From Clostridiales bacterium UBA1390 (GTDB lineage Bacteria; Bacillota; Clostridia; Lachnospirales; Bianqueaceae): a DNA stretch of 64,000 nt. The DNA lies in NCBI GenBank assembly GCA_002305315.1, contig DBQQ01000004.1, positions 32,363 through 96,362 of the forward strand, written 5' to 3'. Made by a program: the position numbers and the translations under genes. The notes beneath the pieces were generated by a model. That model was not told the DNA's origin. It saw only the letters and a list, made by a program, of their open reading frames with translations, and did not search any database. Every line of letters starts with the position of its first letter. Within the stretch, counting starts at the first letter, position 1. Shown here one piece after another: positions 24,133 to 30,929 of this stretch.

Positions 24133-25287
24133 ATGGCAAGCATTGCGGATCGTTTCAAAGAAAACCAGGAAACCACCCAAAACACCTACACAGGCCCTAA
24201 GCTGAAGGTGGGAATCATCGGAACCGGCTGGATCTCCGAGGCGCATATTGAAAGTTATCTGCGCTGTCCGGACGTGGAAATCGTAGCGGCCGCCGATCTG
24301 GTTCCAGGCAAAGCGGAAGCTCTGTTTGACAAGCTCGGCGTTTCCGGTGTCCGTTTCTACTCTCATCATAAAGAGATGCTGGATCTCGAAACGCTGGATG
24401 TGGTAAGCGTCTGTACCTATAACCGCGCCCATGCGGAATGTACGATCGACGCACTCCATGCCGGGGTTCACGTTCTGGTAGAAAAGCCCATGTGTGTGAC
24501 TCTGGATGAAGCCGTTGCCATGTGCAAAGCAGAAAAAGAAAGCGGCAAACTGCTGTCTGTTGGCTTCCAGCCACGTTTCGACGAGAATATGCAGCAAATC
24601 GGCAAAATCGTGCAATCCGGCGCGTTGGGAAAAATCTACTATGTACAGACGGGCGGTGGCCGTCAGCGCGGTATTCCCACGCCCTATGGCACGTCTTTTA
24701 TCACGGATGAGACCGCCGGCATCGGTGCCGTCGGTGATATCGGATGCTATTCCCTGGACCTGGTGCTCAACGCACTGGGCTATCCGAAACCGTTGACGGT
24801 ATCTGGATACAAGTCCGCTTACTTTGGCACACGGCCAGATATGTATCCTCACCATCCCGAATACGCGAAAGCCTTTGCCGTCGATGATTTTGCGGCTGCC
24901 TTTATTCGTCTGGAAGGCGATATCATTCTCGATTTCCGCATTGCCTGGGCTATGAATCTCGATACACCCGGAGATACCATCATCCTCGGCACAGAAGGCG
25001 GCTTACGTATTCCCTCCACAGAATGTTGGAACGGAAGCATGAGCGGGCCCATGACTCTCTACCATGAAGTCGCGGGACAGACCGTGGAAACTGTACTGCC
25101 CATTCTGCCCAATGCGTTCGATGAACTTTTCTATCGTAAGATTCGCTCTTTCCTGGATGCTGTGGAGACCGGAGGCACCGCCCCCGTCCCCACCTCCCAG
25201 ATTCTTATCAATCAGGCGATTATCGACGGTATTGTTCGCTCCGCACAAGTAGGACACGAAATCCAAATCGAGATCCCGGACATCTAA
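24133..25287 (+). CDS. Gfo/Idh/MocA family NAD(P)-dependent oxidoreductase
   Basis: The 384-residue protein has an N-terminal Rossmann domain (LKVGIIGTGWISEAHIESYL) and the family motif HVLVEKPMCVTLDEAVAMC with the catalytic EKP lysine. It also has the GDIGCYSLDLVLNALGYP helix at the substrate site, where Tyr stands in place of the His common in other members. Such enzymes oxidise or reduce a sugar or cyclitol hydroxyl. Placed after a GH4 enzyme and a TIM-barrel isomerase, it suggests a route through a keto-sugar. The ATG at 24133 has GGAGGG 7 bases upstream; a longer frame would run into the preceding gene. Transcription ends at the hairpin 25293-25344. Confidence 0.9.
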   Translation: MASIADRFKENQETTQNTYTGPKLKVGIIGTGWISEAHIESYLRCPDVEIVAAADLVPGKAEALFDKLGVSGVRFYSHHKEMLDLETLDVVSVCTYNRAHAECTIDALHAGVHVLVEKPMCVTLDEAVAMCKAEKESGKLLSVGFQPRFDENMQQIGKIVQSGALGKIYYVQTGGGRQRGIPTPYGTSFITDETAGIGAVGDIGCYSLDLVLNALGYPKPLTVSGYKSAYFGTRPDMYPHHPEYAKAFAVDDFAAAFIRLEGDIILDFRIAWAMNLDTPGDTIILGTEGGLRIPSTECWNGSMSGPMTLYHEVAGQTVETVLPILPNAFDELFYRKIRSFLDAVETGGTAPVPTSQILINQAIIDGIVRSAQVGHEIQIEIPDI

Positions 25288-25292
25288 AACAC

Positions 25293-25344
25293 AATGCGCC
25301 CGTGGGAGACTGTGAGCCATCATATATTCTCCCGCAGGCGCATT
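25293..25344 (+). terminator. Terminator of the GH4 operon, overlapping the HAD gene end
   Basis: Arms 25293-25309 and 25328-25344 pair over 17 bp with one mismatch and one G-U, followed by TTTTCTCTTCT. The right arm lies inside the last codons of the opposite-strand HAD gene (stop at 25320-25322). Confidence 0.8.
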
Positions 25345-26168
25345 TTCTCTTCTAAATAGGCTTCTAACCATCGGGCTACACCGTCCTCGTCATTCCTTTT
25401 GAGGATCCCTGCAGCCTGTTTTTTAATCTCTTCCGCGGCGTTTGCCGGCGCATAACCAGCATCCGCGGCTTGAAACAAGGGCAGATCGTTGATACCATCT
25501 CCGAAAACAATCATCCGATCGCATTGCAGCCTTTCCTTTAGCTGTAGCGCTGCATGCGCTTTCGTCGCATGGTAGGGCATGACTTCCAGCCACCATTCTC
25601 CCTGACCATATAACTCTCTTTGAAAAGTGGACTGGCTGCGTCCCCACGCTTGTAGTCGCTCCCACAGAGGCCGCAGTTCTGTTCTTTCCCCAATACATGT
25701 ATAGTAGAATGGCTCTCCCGCATACAGCATTTCTTCCGAGACACAGCGCCGCAAACGCCTGTCTCCCTGCCGTTTTGCAAGATAGGCTGCCTTTCCCGCA
25801 TTCGTTTCGGATGCGAGCCAGGATACCCTCTCTTGCCCCTCCACAAACGCATAGACCAGCGGCGAAACCTTCTCCTTTCGGAACGTCCGATACAGCCATT
25901 CTCTCTCGTCATCAGAAAACGTATTGAACACCGCAGGCTCCCCTGTCTCATTCTCCACGAGCATGGTCCCGTTATAGACGATCACGGGCAGGGCGGGCAT
26001 CCACCCTTCTGTCACAATTCTGGCAGAATGAATCGAGCGAGCTGTCGCATACGTGATCAGCTCGCCCTCCTCTTCCATTCTCCGCAAAACCGTCCGTGTC
26101 CTGTTCGAGAGCCGCCCCTCTGCATCGAGCAGTGTCCCATCCAGGTCTGAGACAAACAGCGTCCTCAC
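25320..26168 (-). CDS. HAD-superfamily (Cof/IIB type) phosphatase
   Basis: This 282-residue protein shows HAD motif I as LFVSDLDGTLLDAEG, motif II around LITYATAR, the conserved Lys in PYHATKAHA, and motifs III/IV as MIVFGDGINDLPLFQAAD. The cap between residues 80 and 190 is of the IIB kind, as in Cof/YidA sugar-phosphate and FMN phosphatases. It should hydrolyse a small cytoplasmic phosphate ester; substrate unknown. The start codon is GTG at 26168, overlapping the lgt stop by GTGA. Its 3' end forms the right arm of the terminator of the converging sugar operon. Confidence 0.88.
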   Translation of the reverse strand: MRTLFVSDLDGTLLDAEGRLSNRTRTVLRRMEEEGELITYATARSIHSARIVTEGWMPALPVIVYNGTMLVENETGEPAVFNTFSDDEREWLYRTFRKEKVSPLVYAFVEGQERVSWLASETNAGKAAYLAKRQGDRRLRRCVSEEMLYAGEPFYYTCIGERTELRPLWERLQAWGRSQSTFQRELYGQGEWWLEVMPYHATKAHAALQLKERLQCDRMIVFGDGINDLPLFQAADAGYAPANAAEEIKKQAAGILKRNDEDGVARWLEAYLEEKMRLRENI

Positions 26169-27124
26169 TTTTCCGTCCCCTCAGGCTTCTCTGGCTCCTC
26201 GACTTCCTCTTTCTCCTCTTCTACAGATTCCTCCAGAGACTCGTCCGTCGATTCATGAAGCTGAAACGCCTGTCCGACACGCTGCCATTCCTTCTCTTTT
26301 TCACGTTTTTCCTCTTCTTCTGCCTGCAATTCAGCATCCACCTTGGCGTCAATCTCCGCCTGCAGCCGTTCCTGCTTTCTCTTGCGGCAGCGAGCCATCC
26401 AGAAGATCGCGAAAATAAGCAGCAGAATGGAGATAAACTGAGATGTGGACAAGAATCCTACTGTCCCACGATGATCTCCGCGGAAGAACTCGATGACAAA
26501 ACGACCCACTCCATATAGAATCATATACCAGCCAGCAGCCATCCCCGGCTCTCTCTTGGCTCCCTTGCGGGTATACCACAGCAGGAATGCTGCGATCGCG
26601 AAATCTCCTACGCTGGAAATGAGCTGTGTGGGAATCAGGGCGATTCCCGAGGGCGCCATGCTCTCCGCCGGAAAGACGACTCCAATCGCAGAATCCGTCG
26701 GCAAGCCATAACAGCAGCCCGCCAGGAAACAGCCGATCCGTCCAAACCCCTGTGCCAACGGTATGGAAGGAATGGCCGTATCCAAATACTGCAGAAACGG
26801 CAGCTTTTTTACCCGGCAGTAGATATAGGGAATCAGGATTCCCGTAAAGATACCGCCATATACAACAAATCCATTGGTGAAATCCAGCAGCATGGAAGGA
26901 TCTTCAATAACAGAGGGCAGCTCTACAATATAGAATAAAAGCTTCGCTCCCACAACACCGGCCAAGATCCCAAAAAAGCCCAGATTGAACATCTGATCTT
27001 TATCCAGTCCCCTGGCAGGGCATCGACGCATGCCCAGCCAAACAGCCAGTATCATACCAATGGCAATCATCAGCCCATAACTATATACATGAAACGGTCC
27101 AATCGAAAATAATTCCGGATGCAT
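26165..27124 (-). CDS. lgt: Prolipoprotein diacylglyceryl transferase
   Basis: Lgt transfers diacylglycerol from phosphatidylglycerol to the lipobox Cys of prolipoproteins in the membrane. The 319-residue protein has seven membrane spans and the Lgt signature IPLAQGFGRIGCFLAGCCYG with its essential Arg, the N-terminal FHVYSYGLMIAIGMILAVW, and the late segment LYGVGRFVIEFFRGDHRG. The last 70 residues after the final span are a Glu/Lys-rich cytoplasmic tail (EEEEKREKEKEWQRVGQAF) not seen in the E. coli enzyme. Its clients in this window include at least six lipoproteins. It lies 22 bp after an RNA methyltransferase and overlaps the HAD gene by 4 bp. Confidence 0.95.
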   Translation of the reverse strand: MHPELFSIGPFHVYSYGLMIAIGMILAVWLGMRRCPARGLDKDQMFNLGFFGILAGVVGAKLLFYIVELPSVIEDPSMLLDFTNGFVVYGGIFTGILIPYIYCRVKKLPFLQYLDTAIPSIPLAQGFGRIGCFLAGCCYGLPTDSAIGVVFPAESMAPSGIALIPTQLISSVGDFAIAAFLLWYTRKGAKREPGMAAGWYMILYGVGRFVIEFFRGDHRGTVGFLSTSQFISILLLIFAIFWMARCRKRKQERLQAEIDAKVDAELQAEEEEKREKEKEWQRVGQAFQLHESTDESLEESVEEEKEEVEEPEKPEGTEK

Positions 27125-27146
27125 CTTCCTTCTCCTCCCGGCCCTA

Positions 27147-27959
27147 TCAGGCTCTTCTCTGTCTTACAACCTCATACATCAATATACCTGCCGCCACAGA
27201 CGCATTCAGTGACTCTGCCCTTCCCGGCTGTGGAATGGAGATCTTGACCTGCGCCAGACTCGTAGTCTCTTCCCGGAGTCCATTTCCCTCGTTACCGATC
27301 AGGATCCCGCAGCCTCCCCGATAGTCCGCCTGATCGTAGGAAAGACTCGCCTGCAAGTGCGCCGCAGCCAGCATGATGCCTCGCTGCTTCAACGTCAGCA
27401 AGGACTCTCGGAACCTTTCTGTCCGAACGACGGGCAGATGGAATATACTTCCCATCGAGGCCCGCACCACTTTCGGGCTGAAAAAGTCTGCCGTACCTTC
27501 GGAACATAGGATTCCATCCGCTCCCGCTGCATCCGCAGTGCGCAGAATCGTACCGGCATTGCCCGGGTCCTGTAGGTCTTCTAAAATCACCAGAAATGGG
27601 GACTCCTTCTGCAGCAGGTCTTCCAGCACCGCCTCACGCAGACGGACTAGCGCCATCACACCCTGCGGATGCTGTGTATCCGACGCATGCCTCATCCATT
27701 CTTCCTCCACCACGACGACCTCAGCCTCTGGATAGCGCTGGCAGCATATCCGCCAATCCTCATGAAGCGCCATGAATGCCTCTGTGAGAATCAGCGTTTT
27801 CAATTCCCACGGCGGGCAGATCTCCCGTACCAGACGCAGCCCCTCTGCCATGAAAAGGCCATTTTCCCGTCTGCCTTTTCGGCTCTGAAGACTTTTAATC
27901 TGCTTAAACAGAGGATTCTGCATGCTGGAAAGATACCGAAAGCCCTGCATATCCGTCAT
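27147..27959 (-). CDS. TrmH/SpoU-family RNA 2'-O-methyltransferase
   Basis: The 270-residue protein has an N-terminal RNA-binding substrate domain (MQNPLFKQIKSLQSRKGRRE) and a SPOUT methyltransferase domain. The latter has the three family motifs: ILEDLQDPGNAGTILRTADA (motif 1), GILIGNEGNGLREE (motif 2) and IPQPGRAESLNASVAAGILM (motif 3), which form the knotted SAM site. It should methylate the 2'-OH of an rRNA or tRNA nucleotide; which one is unclear. The ATG at 27959 is 8 bases after AAAGGAG; the in-frame GTG at 27968 lies within the ribosome binding site. It is the first gene of an operon with lgt and the HAD phosphatase. Confidence 0.92.
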   Translation of the reverse strand: MTDMQGFRYLSSMQNPLFKQIKSLQSRKGRRENGLFMAEGLRLVREICPPWELKTLILTEAFMALHEDWRICCQRYPEAEVVVVEEEWMRHASDTQHPQGVMALVRLREAVLEDLLQKESPFLVILEDLQDPGNAGTILRTADAAGADGILCSEGTADFFSPKVVRASMGSIFHLPVVRTERFRESLLTLKQRGIMLAAAHLQASLSYDQADYRGGCGILIGNEGNGLREETTSLAQVKISIPQPGRAESLNASVAAGILMYEVVRQRRA

Positions 27960-28063
27960 GGGCGCCACTCCTTTCTATTTGCTGCCAGGCATAGATTGCA
28001 TACGCCTGTATCGGCATCGGCATTTTATGTTCATTATAGCAAATCCCTGCCGAATATTCAAGA

Positions 28064-28096
28064 TAAAAAAGAAGGGACAGTCGCTGTGACTGCCCC
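28064..28096 (-). terminator. Terminator hairpin between rpsR and the RNA methyltransferase gene
   Basis: GGGACAGTC / GACTGCCCC (28074-28082 with 28088-28096) followed on the minus strand by TTCTTTTTT. It is a second terminator after rpsR, about 110 bases beyond the first; the stretch between them shows no gene. Confidence 0.7.
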
Positions 28097-28218
28097 GAAG
28101 TCAACAGATCCCCATGTTATACAGTAGGCAGAAAGAATTCCCTCTCAGATTCAGCCATATTTTCCGCGTTAAACCGTAGGCTTTTGCCTCTCCTATCGAT
28201 ATCCCGTATATAAAAACA

Positions 28219-28245
28219 CGGGCTGCTCCCCATCGGAACAGCCCG
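28219..28245 (-). terminator. Terminator of the rpsF-ssb-rpsR operon
   Basis: CGGGCTGCTCC / GGAACAGCCCG (28219-28229 with 28235-28245), one mismatch, followed on the minus strand by TGTTTTTAT. Confidence 0.85.
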
Positions 28246-28261
28246 CTTTCATTTTTTTTGA

Positions 28262-28504
28262 TTAATCCACCGTGTACGGCATCAAAGCCAGATGTCTGGC
28301 ACGCTTAACAGCCACCGTCAGCATGCGCTGATGCTTTGCGCAATTGCCATTGATACGGCGCGGTAAAATCTTCCCCCGCTCGGAAACGTATCTTCTCAGC
28401 TTGGCTACATCCTTGTAGCTGAGCGTCTCGCCATTCTCTGCACAAAAGCTGCAAACACGCTTTTTACGGCGCATACCGGTTCTCTTCTTCTGAGGAACTG
28501 CCAT
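28262..28504 (-). CDS. rpsR: 30S ribosomal protein S18
   Basis: An 80-residue basic protein with the S18 signature [40 protein letters not shown] and [19 protein letters not shown]. It is the zinc-binding form: C-x-x-C near the N-terminus and C-x-x-H in NCAKHQR. S18 pairs with S6 on the platform of the small subunit. The start at 28504 is set by CAGGAGG 8 bases upstream; the open frame beyond lies in the ssb-rpsR spacer. Third gene of rpsF-ssb-rpsR, ending at a strong terminator. Confidence 0.97.
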   Translation of the reverse strand: MAVPQKKRTGMRRKKRVCSFCAENGETLSYKDVAKLRRYVSERGKILPRRINGNCAKHQRMLTVAVKRARHLALMPYTVD

Positions 28505-28552
28505 GACCAAAACCTCCTGTTCTATACTTATCGACCCTATGCACACTCTGTC

Positions 28553-29257
28553 TTAAAAAGGCAGATCCGAGTCTCCTTCCAATGTCGCGTCCACCGGCGT
28601 AAAACCATCCGGACCAGCAGGCTGCGCTGCTGACTGCGGCTGAGGCGGCGCCGACTCGTAGGGCTGCGATACAAACCCGTCATTCTGCGGCGTATATCCA
28701 TTTCCCTGCGATGCAAACCCATCGTTCTGCGGGGCATATCCATCTCCCTGCGATGCAAATGCATCTCGTTGCGGTGCATAGTTATTATTGTTCTGCTGTC
28801 CATATGAATCGTAACTGGATCCATAGGTATTGTTCTGTGACGCATAGGCGTTATTCTGAGGCGGAACCGCCTGATAGTTCTGATAGCCCCCGCTGGGAGC
28901 GCCCGGTGCAAAATTCCCGCCTCTCTGCGAACGGCTCTCATAAGAGGCCTTACTCTCCGCAAAATACTGGTCGGTCGCAATTACATCGGTTGAGTACCGC
29001 TTTGTACCGTTTTGTTCATAGGAACTCACACGCAACTCGCCGCAGATCGCCACCATCATCCCCTTATGGAAGTATTTGCCGGCAAATTCACCGCGTCCTC
29101 CAAAGGCAACAATGTTGATAAAATCCGCATCTGGCTCTCCATCTCGTTTATAAGACCTGTTGACTGCCAGCGAATACCGGCATACAGCCTGTCCCGTATT
29201 GGAGTAGCGCAGCTCTGGATCTCTGGTCAAACGACCCATCAATATAACTTTATTCAT
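28553..29257 (-). CDS. ssb: Single-stranded DNA-binding protein
   Basis: The first 110 residues are the OB fold: MNKVILMGRLTRDPELRYSN, FINIVAFGGRGEFAGKYFHK, MVAICGELRVSSYEQNG. The last residues are DSDLPF, the acidic tip through which SSB recruits repair and replication proteins. Total length is 234, long for the family, because the linker is a Gln/Asn/Tyr-rich low-complexity stretch with three 14-residue repeats of the type YAPQxDxFASQGxG. The protein coats ssDNA in replication and repair. Encoded between rpsF and rpsR in the usual Firmicute order. Confidence 0.97.
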   Translation of the reverse strand: MNKVILMGRLTRDPELRYSNTGQAVCRYSLAVNRSYKRDGEPDADFINIVAFGGRGEFAGKYFHKGMMVAICGELRVSSYEQNGTKRYSTDVIATDQYFAESKASYESRSQRGGNFAPGAPSGGYQNYQAVPPQNNAYASQNNTYGSSYDSYGQQNNNNYAPQRDAFASQGDGYAPQNDGFASQGNGYTPQNDGFVSQPYESAPPQPQSAAQPAGPDGFTPVDATLEGDSDLPF

Positions 29258-29285
29258 TGAAAAACCTCCCCGGCTTCAATGCTGC

Positions 29286-29573
29286 TCACTCGCCCTCTCT
29301 TACGATCAGATAGCGAAGCACATTCTCCATGATACGCAGATCCTGCTCCAATGCAACACTCATGGAAGGCTCAGCCTCGCACTTCACGAAGTAGTAGTAA
29401 CCCTCGGACTGCTTTGCGATCTCATAAGCAAGACGGCGCTTGCCCCAATCCTCCACTTCCGTGACGGTACCACCACGACGCGCGATATAGGCCTTTACCT
29501 GCTCTACAACTGCAGCGCGCTCTTCGTCTGTCAGCTGTGCGGAAACAACCACCGCAACCTCGTACTTGTTCAT
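29286..29573 (-). CDS. rpsF: 30S ribosomal protein S6
   Basis: The 95-residue protein shows the S6 pattern MNKYEVAVVVSAQLTDEERA, the central VEDWGKRRLAYEIAKQSEGY and YYFVKCEAEPSMSVALEQDL, ending in NVLRYLIVREGE. It binds S18 on the small-subunit platform. GAAGGAGGTG lies 7 bases before the ATG. First gene of the operon behind promoter 29643-29671. A hairpin CCTTGC / GCAAGG (29601-29623) in the 5' leader is placed where the S6:S18 autoregulatory site occurs in many bacteria; I cannot confirm its binding bases. Confidence 0.97.
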   Translation of the reverse strand: MNKYEVAVVVSAQLTDEERAAVVEQVKAYIARRGGTVTEVEDWGKRRLAYEIAKQSEGYYYFVKCEAEPSMSVALEQDLRIMENVLRYLIVREGE

Positions 29574-29642
29574 CGTCTACACCTCCTTCTGGACTATGGC
29601 CCTTGCAATAGGCAAGAGCAAGGATAATTCATTCAGTCTACG

Positions 29643-29671
29643 ATTATACACCAGATTTGAGTGAATAGCAA
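29643..29671 (-). promoter_or_regulatory. Sigma-A promoter of rpsF-ssb-rpsR
   Basis: TTGCTA (29666-29671), 17-bp spacer, TATAAT (29643-29648) on the minus strand, about 70 bases before rpsF. Confidence 0.75.
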
Positions 29672-29782
29672 GAAGAAATTTGAAAATCTTTGAAAAAAAC
29701 AGTGGTCCGGACCGTTTCTTTCCATATTGACAGTATATCATGCCATGCTTTTAAAAGTCAATAAAATTCTGAAAATTTCGTA

Positions 29783-30913
29783 TTATTTCTGCCACTTTCG
29801 AAATCCTTCCAGGCACTCCCGCAGTATGTCCTCCTCCACAGGAATTCCGTAGGCCCCATCTGGCCGCTGAACCAGCTTTCCCGGCCCCGCCAAGAGAATC
29901 CATTCCGTCTTACCGTCTCGCACTTTCTTATCCGTCTTCATCCCCTGGATCAGCTGTTCCGTCGTCAAGCCCTCCGGAATCCTCGTATCCTGATGATATT
30001 CCTGCAAAAGCTGCACCTGCTTCTGCGCCCACTCTTCCTCACAGTATCCCAGCTGCCAGGAAAGATAAGCCGCGAATGCAATGCCAATCGCCACGCACTC
30101 TCCATGAATCCGTTCAAAATGGCTGGCCATCTCCACGCTGTGCCCCAGCGTATGCCCATAATTCAGCACCTTGCGCAGATTGCTCTCCTGCTGATCCCTG
30201 CTTACAATTTCATTTTTCACGGCGCTGTTCTGATAAAAGAGGGTTTCCATGACCGCAAAATAATCTTCTCCCTGTCTGAGGCAGACCGTATCCCGATGTT
30301 CGCTCAGAAAATCCTGCAGTGCGGGCATACGAATGAAACTATGCTTGATCAGTTCCACCAGGCCCGCAAAATAATTGCGTTCATCCAACGAAGGCAGAAA
30401 GCCCATATCCATATAGACCTCCACCGGGCTATGGAACGCTCCGATCAGATTCTTGCCATACGGAACATCGACCGCTGTCTTGCTCCCAATTGCCGAATCC
30501 GCCATCGCAAGCGTCGTGGTGGGCACCTGCAGCACTGGAATTCCACGCATATATGTGGCCGCCACAAAACCGGCCAGGTCTCCTACCACGCCGCCGCCCA
30601 GTGCGATCACCGCGCTGTCCCGTCCAAAGCCGGCCGCCAGCATCGCATCCTCTAAGTGCTCTTTCTCTTTCCGGTTTTTGCTCGCCTCTCCCTGTGGAAA
30701 TGTGAAAAGCTGCGCTTTCAGCCCACGCTTTTCCAGGCTCTCCATCATTTTCTTTCCATACAAGCCGGACACTCGGTCATCAGACAAAACCGCGTATCTC
30801 TTTGCCAGCGGCTTTTCCTGCAAATCCTGTGCCATTCGGTCCAACAGATCCGTTCCCATGTATACCTCGTATTGTATGGGGTTCACCCGTACATCCACAT
30901 GCACTGCTTTCAT
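29783..30913 (-). CDS. aroB: 3-dehydroquinate synthase
   Basis: AroB turns DAHP into 3-dehydroquinate in the shikimate pathway. The 376-residue protein has the NAD-binding segment DSAVIALGGGVVGDLAGFVA, the following TYMRGIPVLQVPTTTLAMAD, the DSAIGSKTAVDVPYGKNLIG loop, and the zinc ligands Glu in GLVELIKHSFI and His in VLNYGHTLGHSVE and IHGECVAIG. It is a standalone enzyme, not an AROM fusion. AAAGGAGG precedes the start. It lies 16 bp after the YfhO-type gene, so it is the last gene of a pfkA-yfhO-aroB unit; no other shikimate gene is in the window. Confidence 0.95.
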   Translation of the reverse strand: MKAVHVDVRVNPIQYEVYMGTDLLDRMAQDLQEKPLAKRYAVLSDDRVSGLYGKKMMESLEKRGLKAQLFTFPQGEASKNRKEKEHLEDAMLAAGFGRDSAVIALGGGVVGDLAGFVAATYMRGIPVLQVPTTTLAMADSAIGSKTAVDVPYGKNLIGAFHSPVEVYMDMGFLPSLDERNYFAGLVELIKHSFIRMPALQDFLSEHRDTVCLRQGEDYFAVMETLFYQNSAVKNEIVSRDQQESNLRKVLNYGHTLGHSVEMASHFERIHGECVAIGIAFAAYLSWQLGYCEEEWAQKQVQLLQEYHQDTRIPEGLTTEQLIQGMKTDKKVRDGKTEWILLAGPGKLVQRPDGAYGIPVEEDILRECLEGFRKWQK

Positions 30914-30929
30914 TTCCTGCCTCCTTTGC

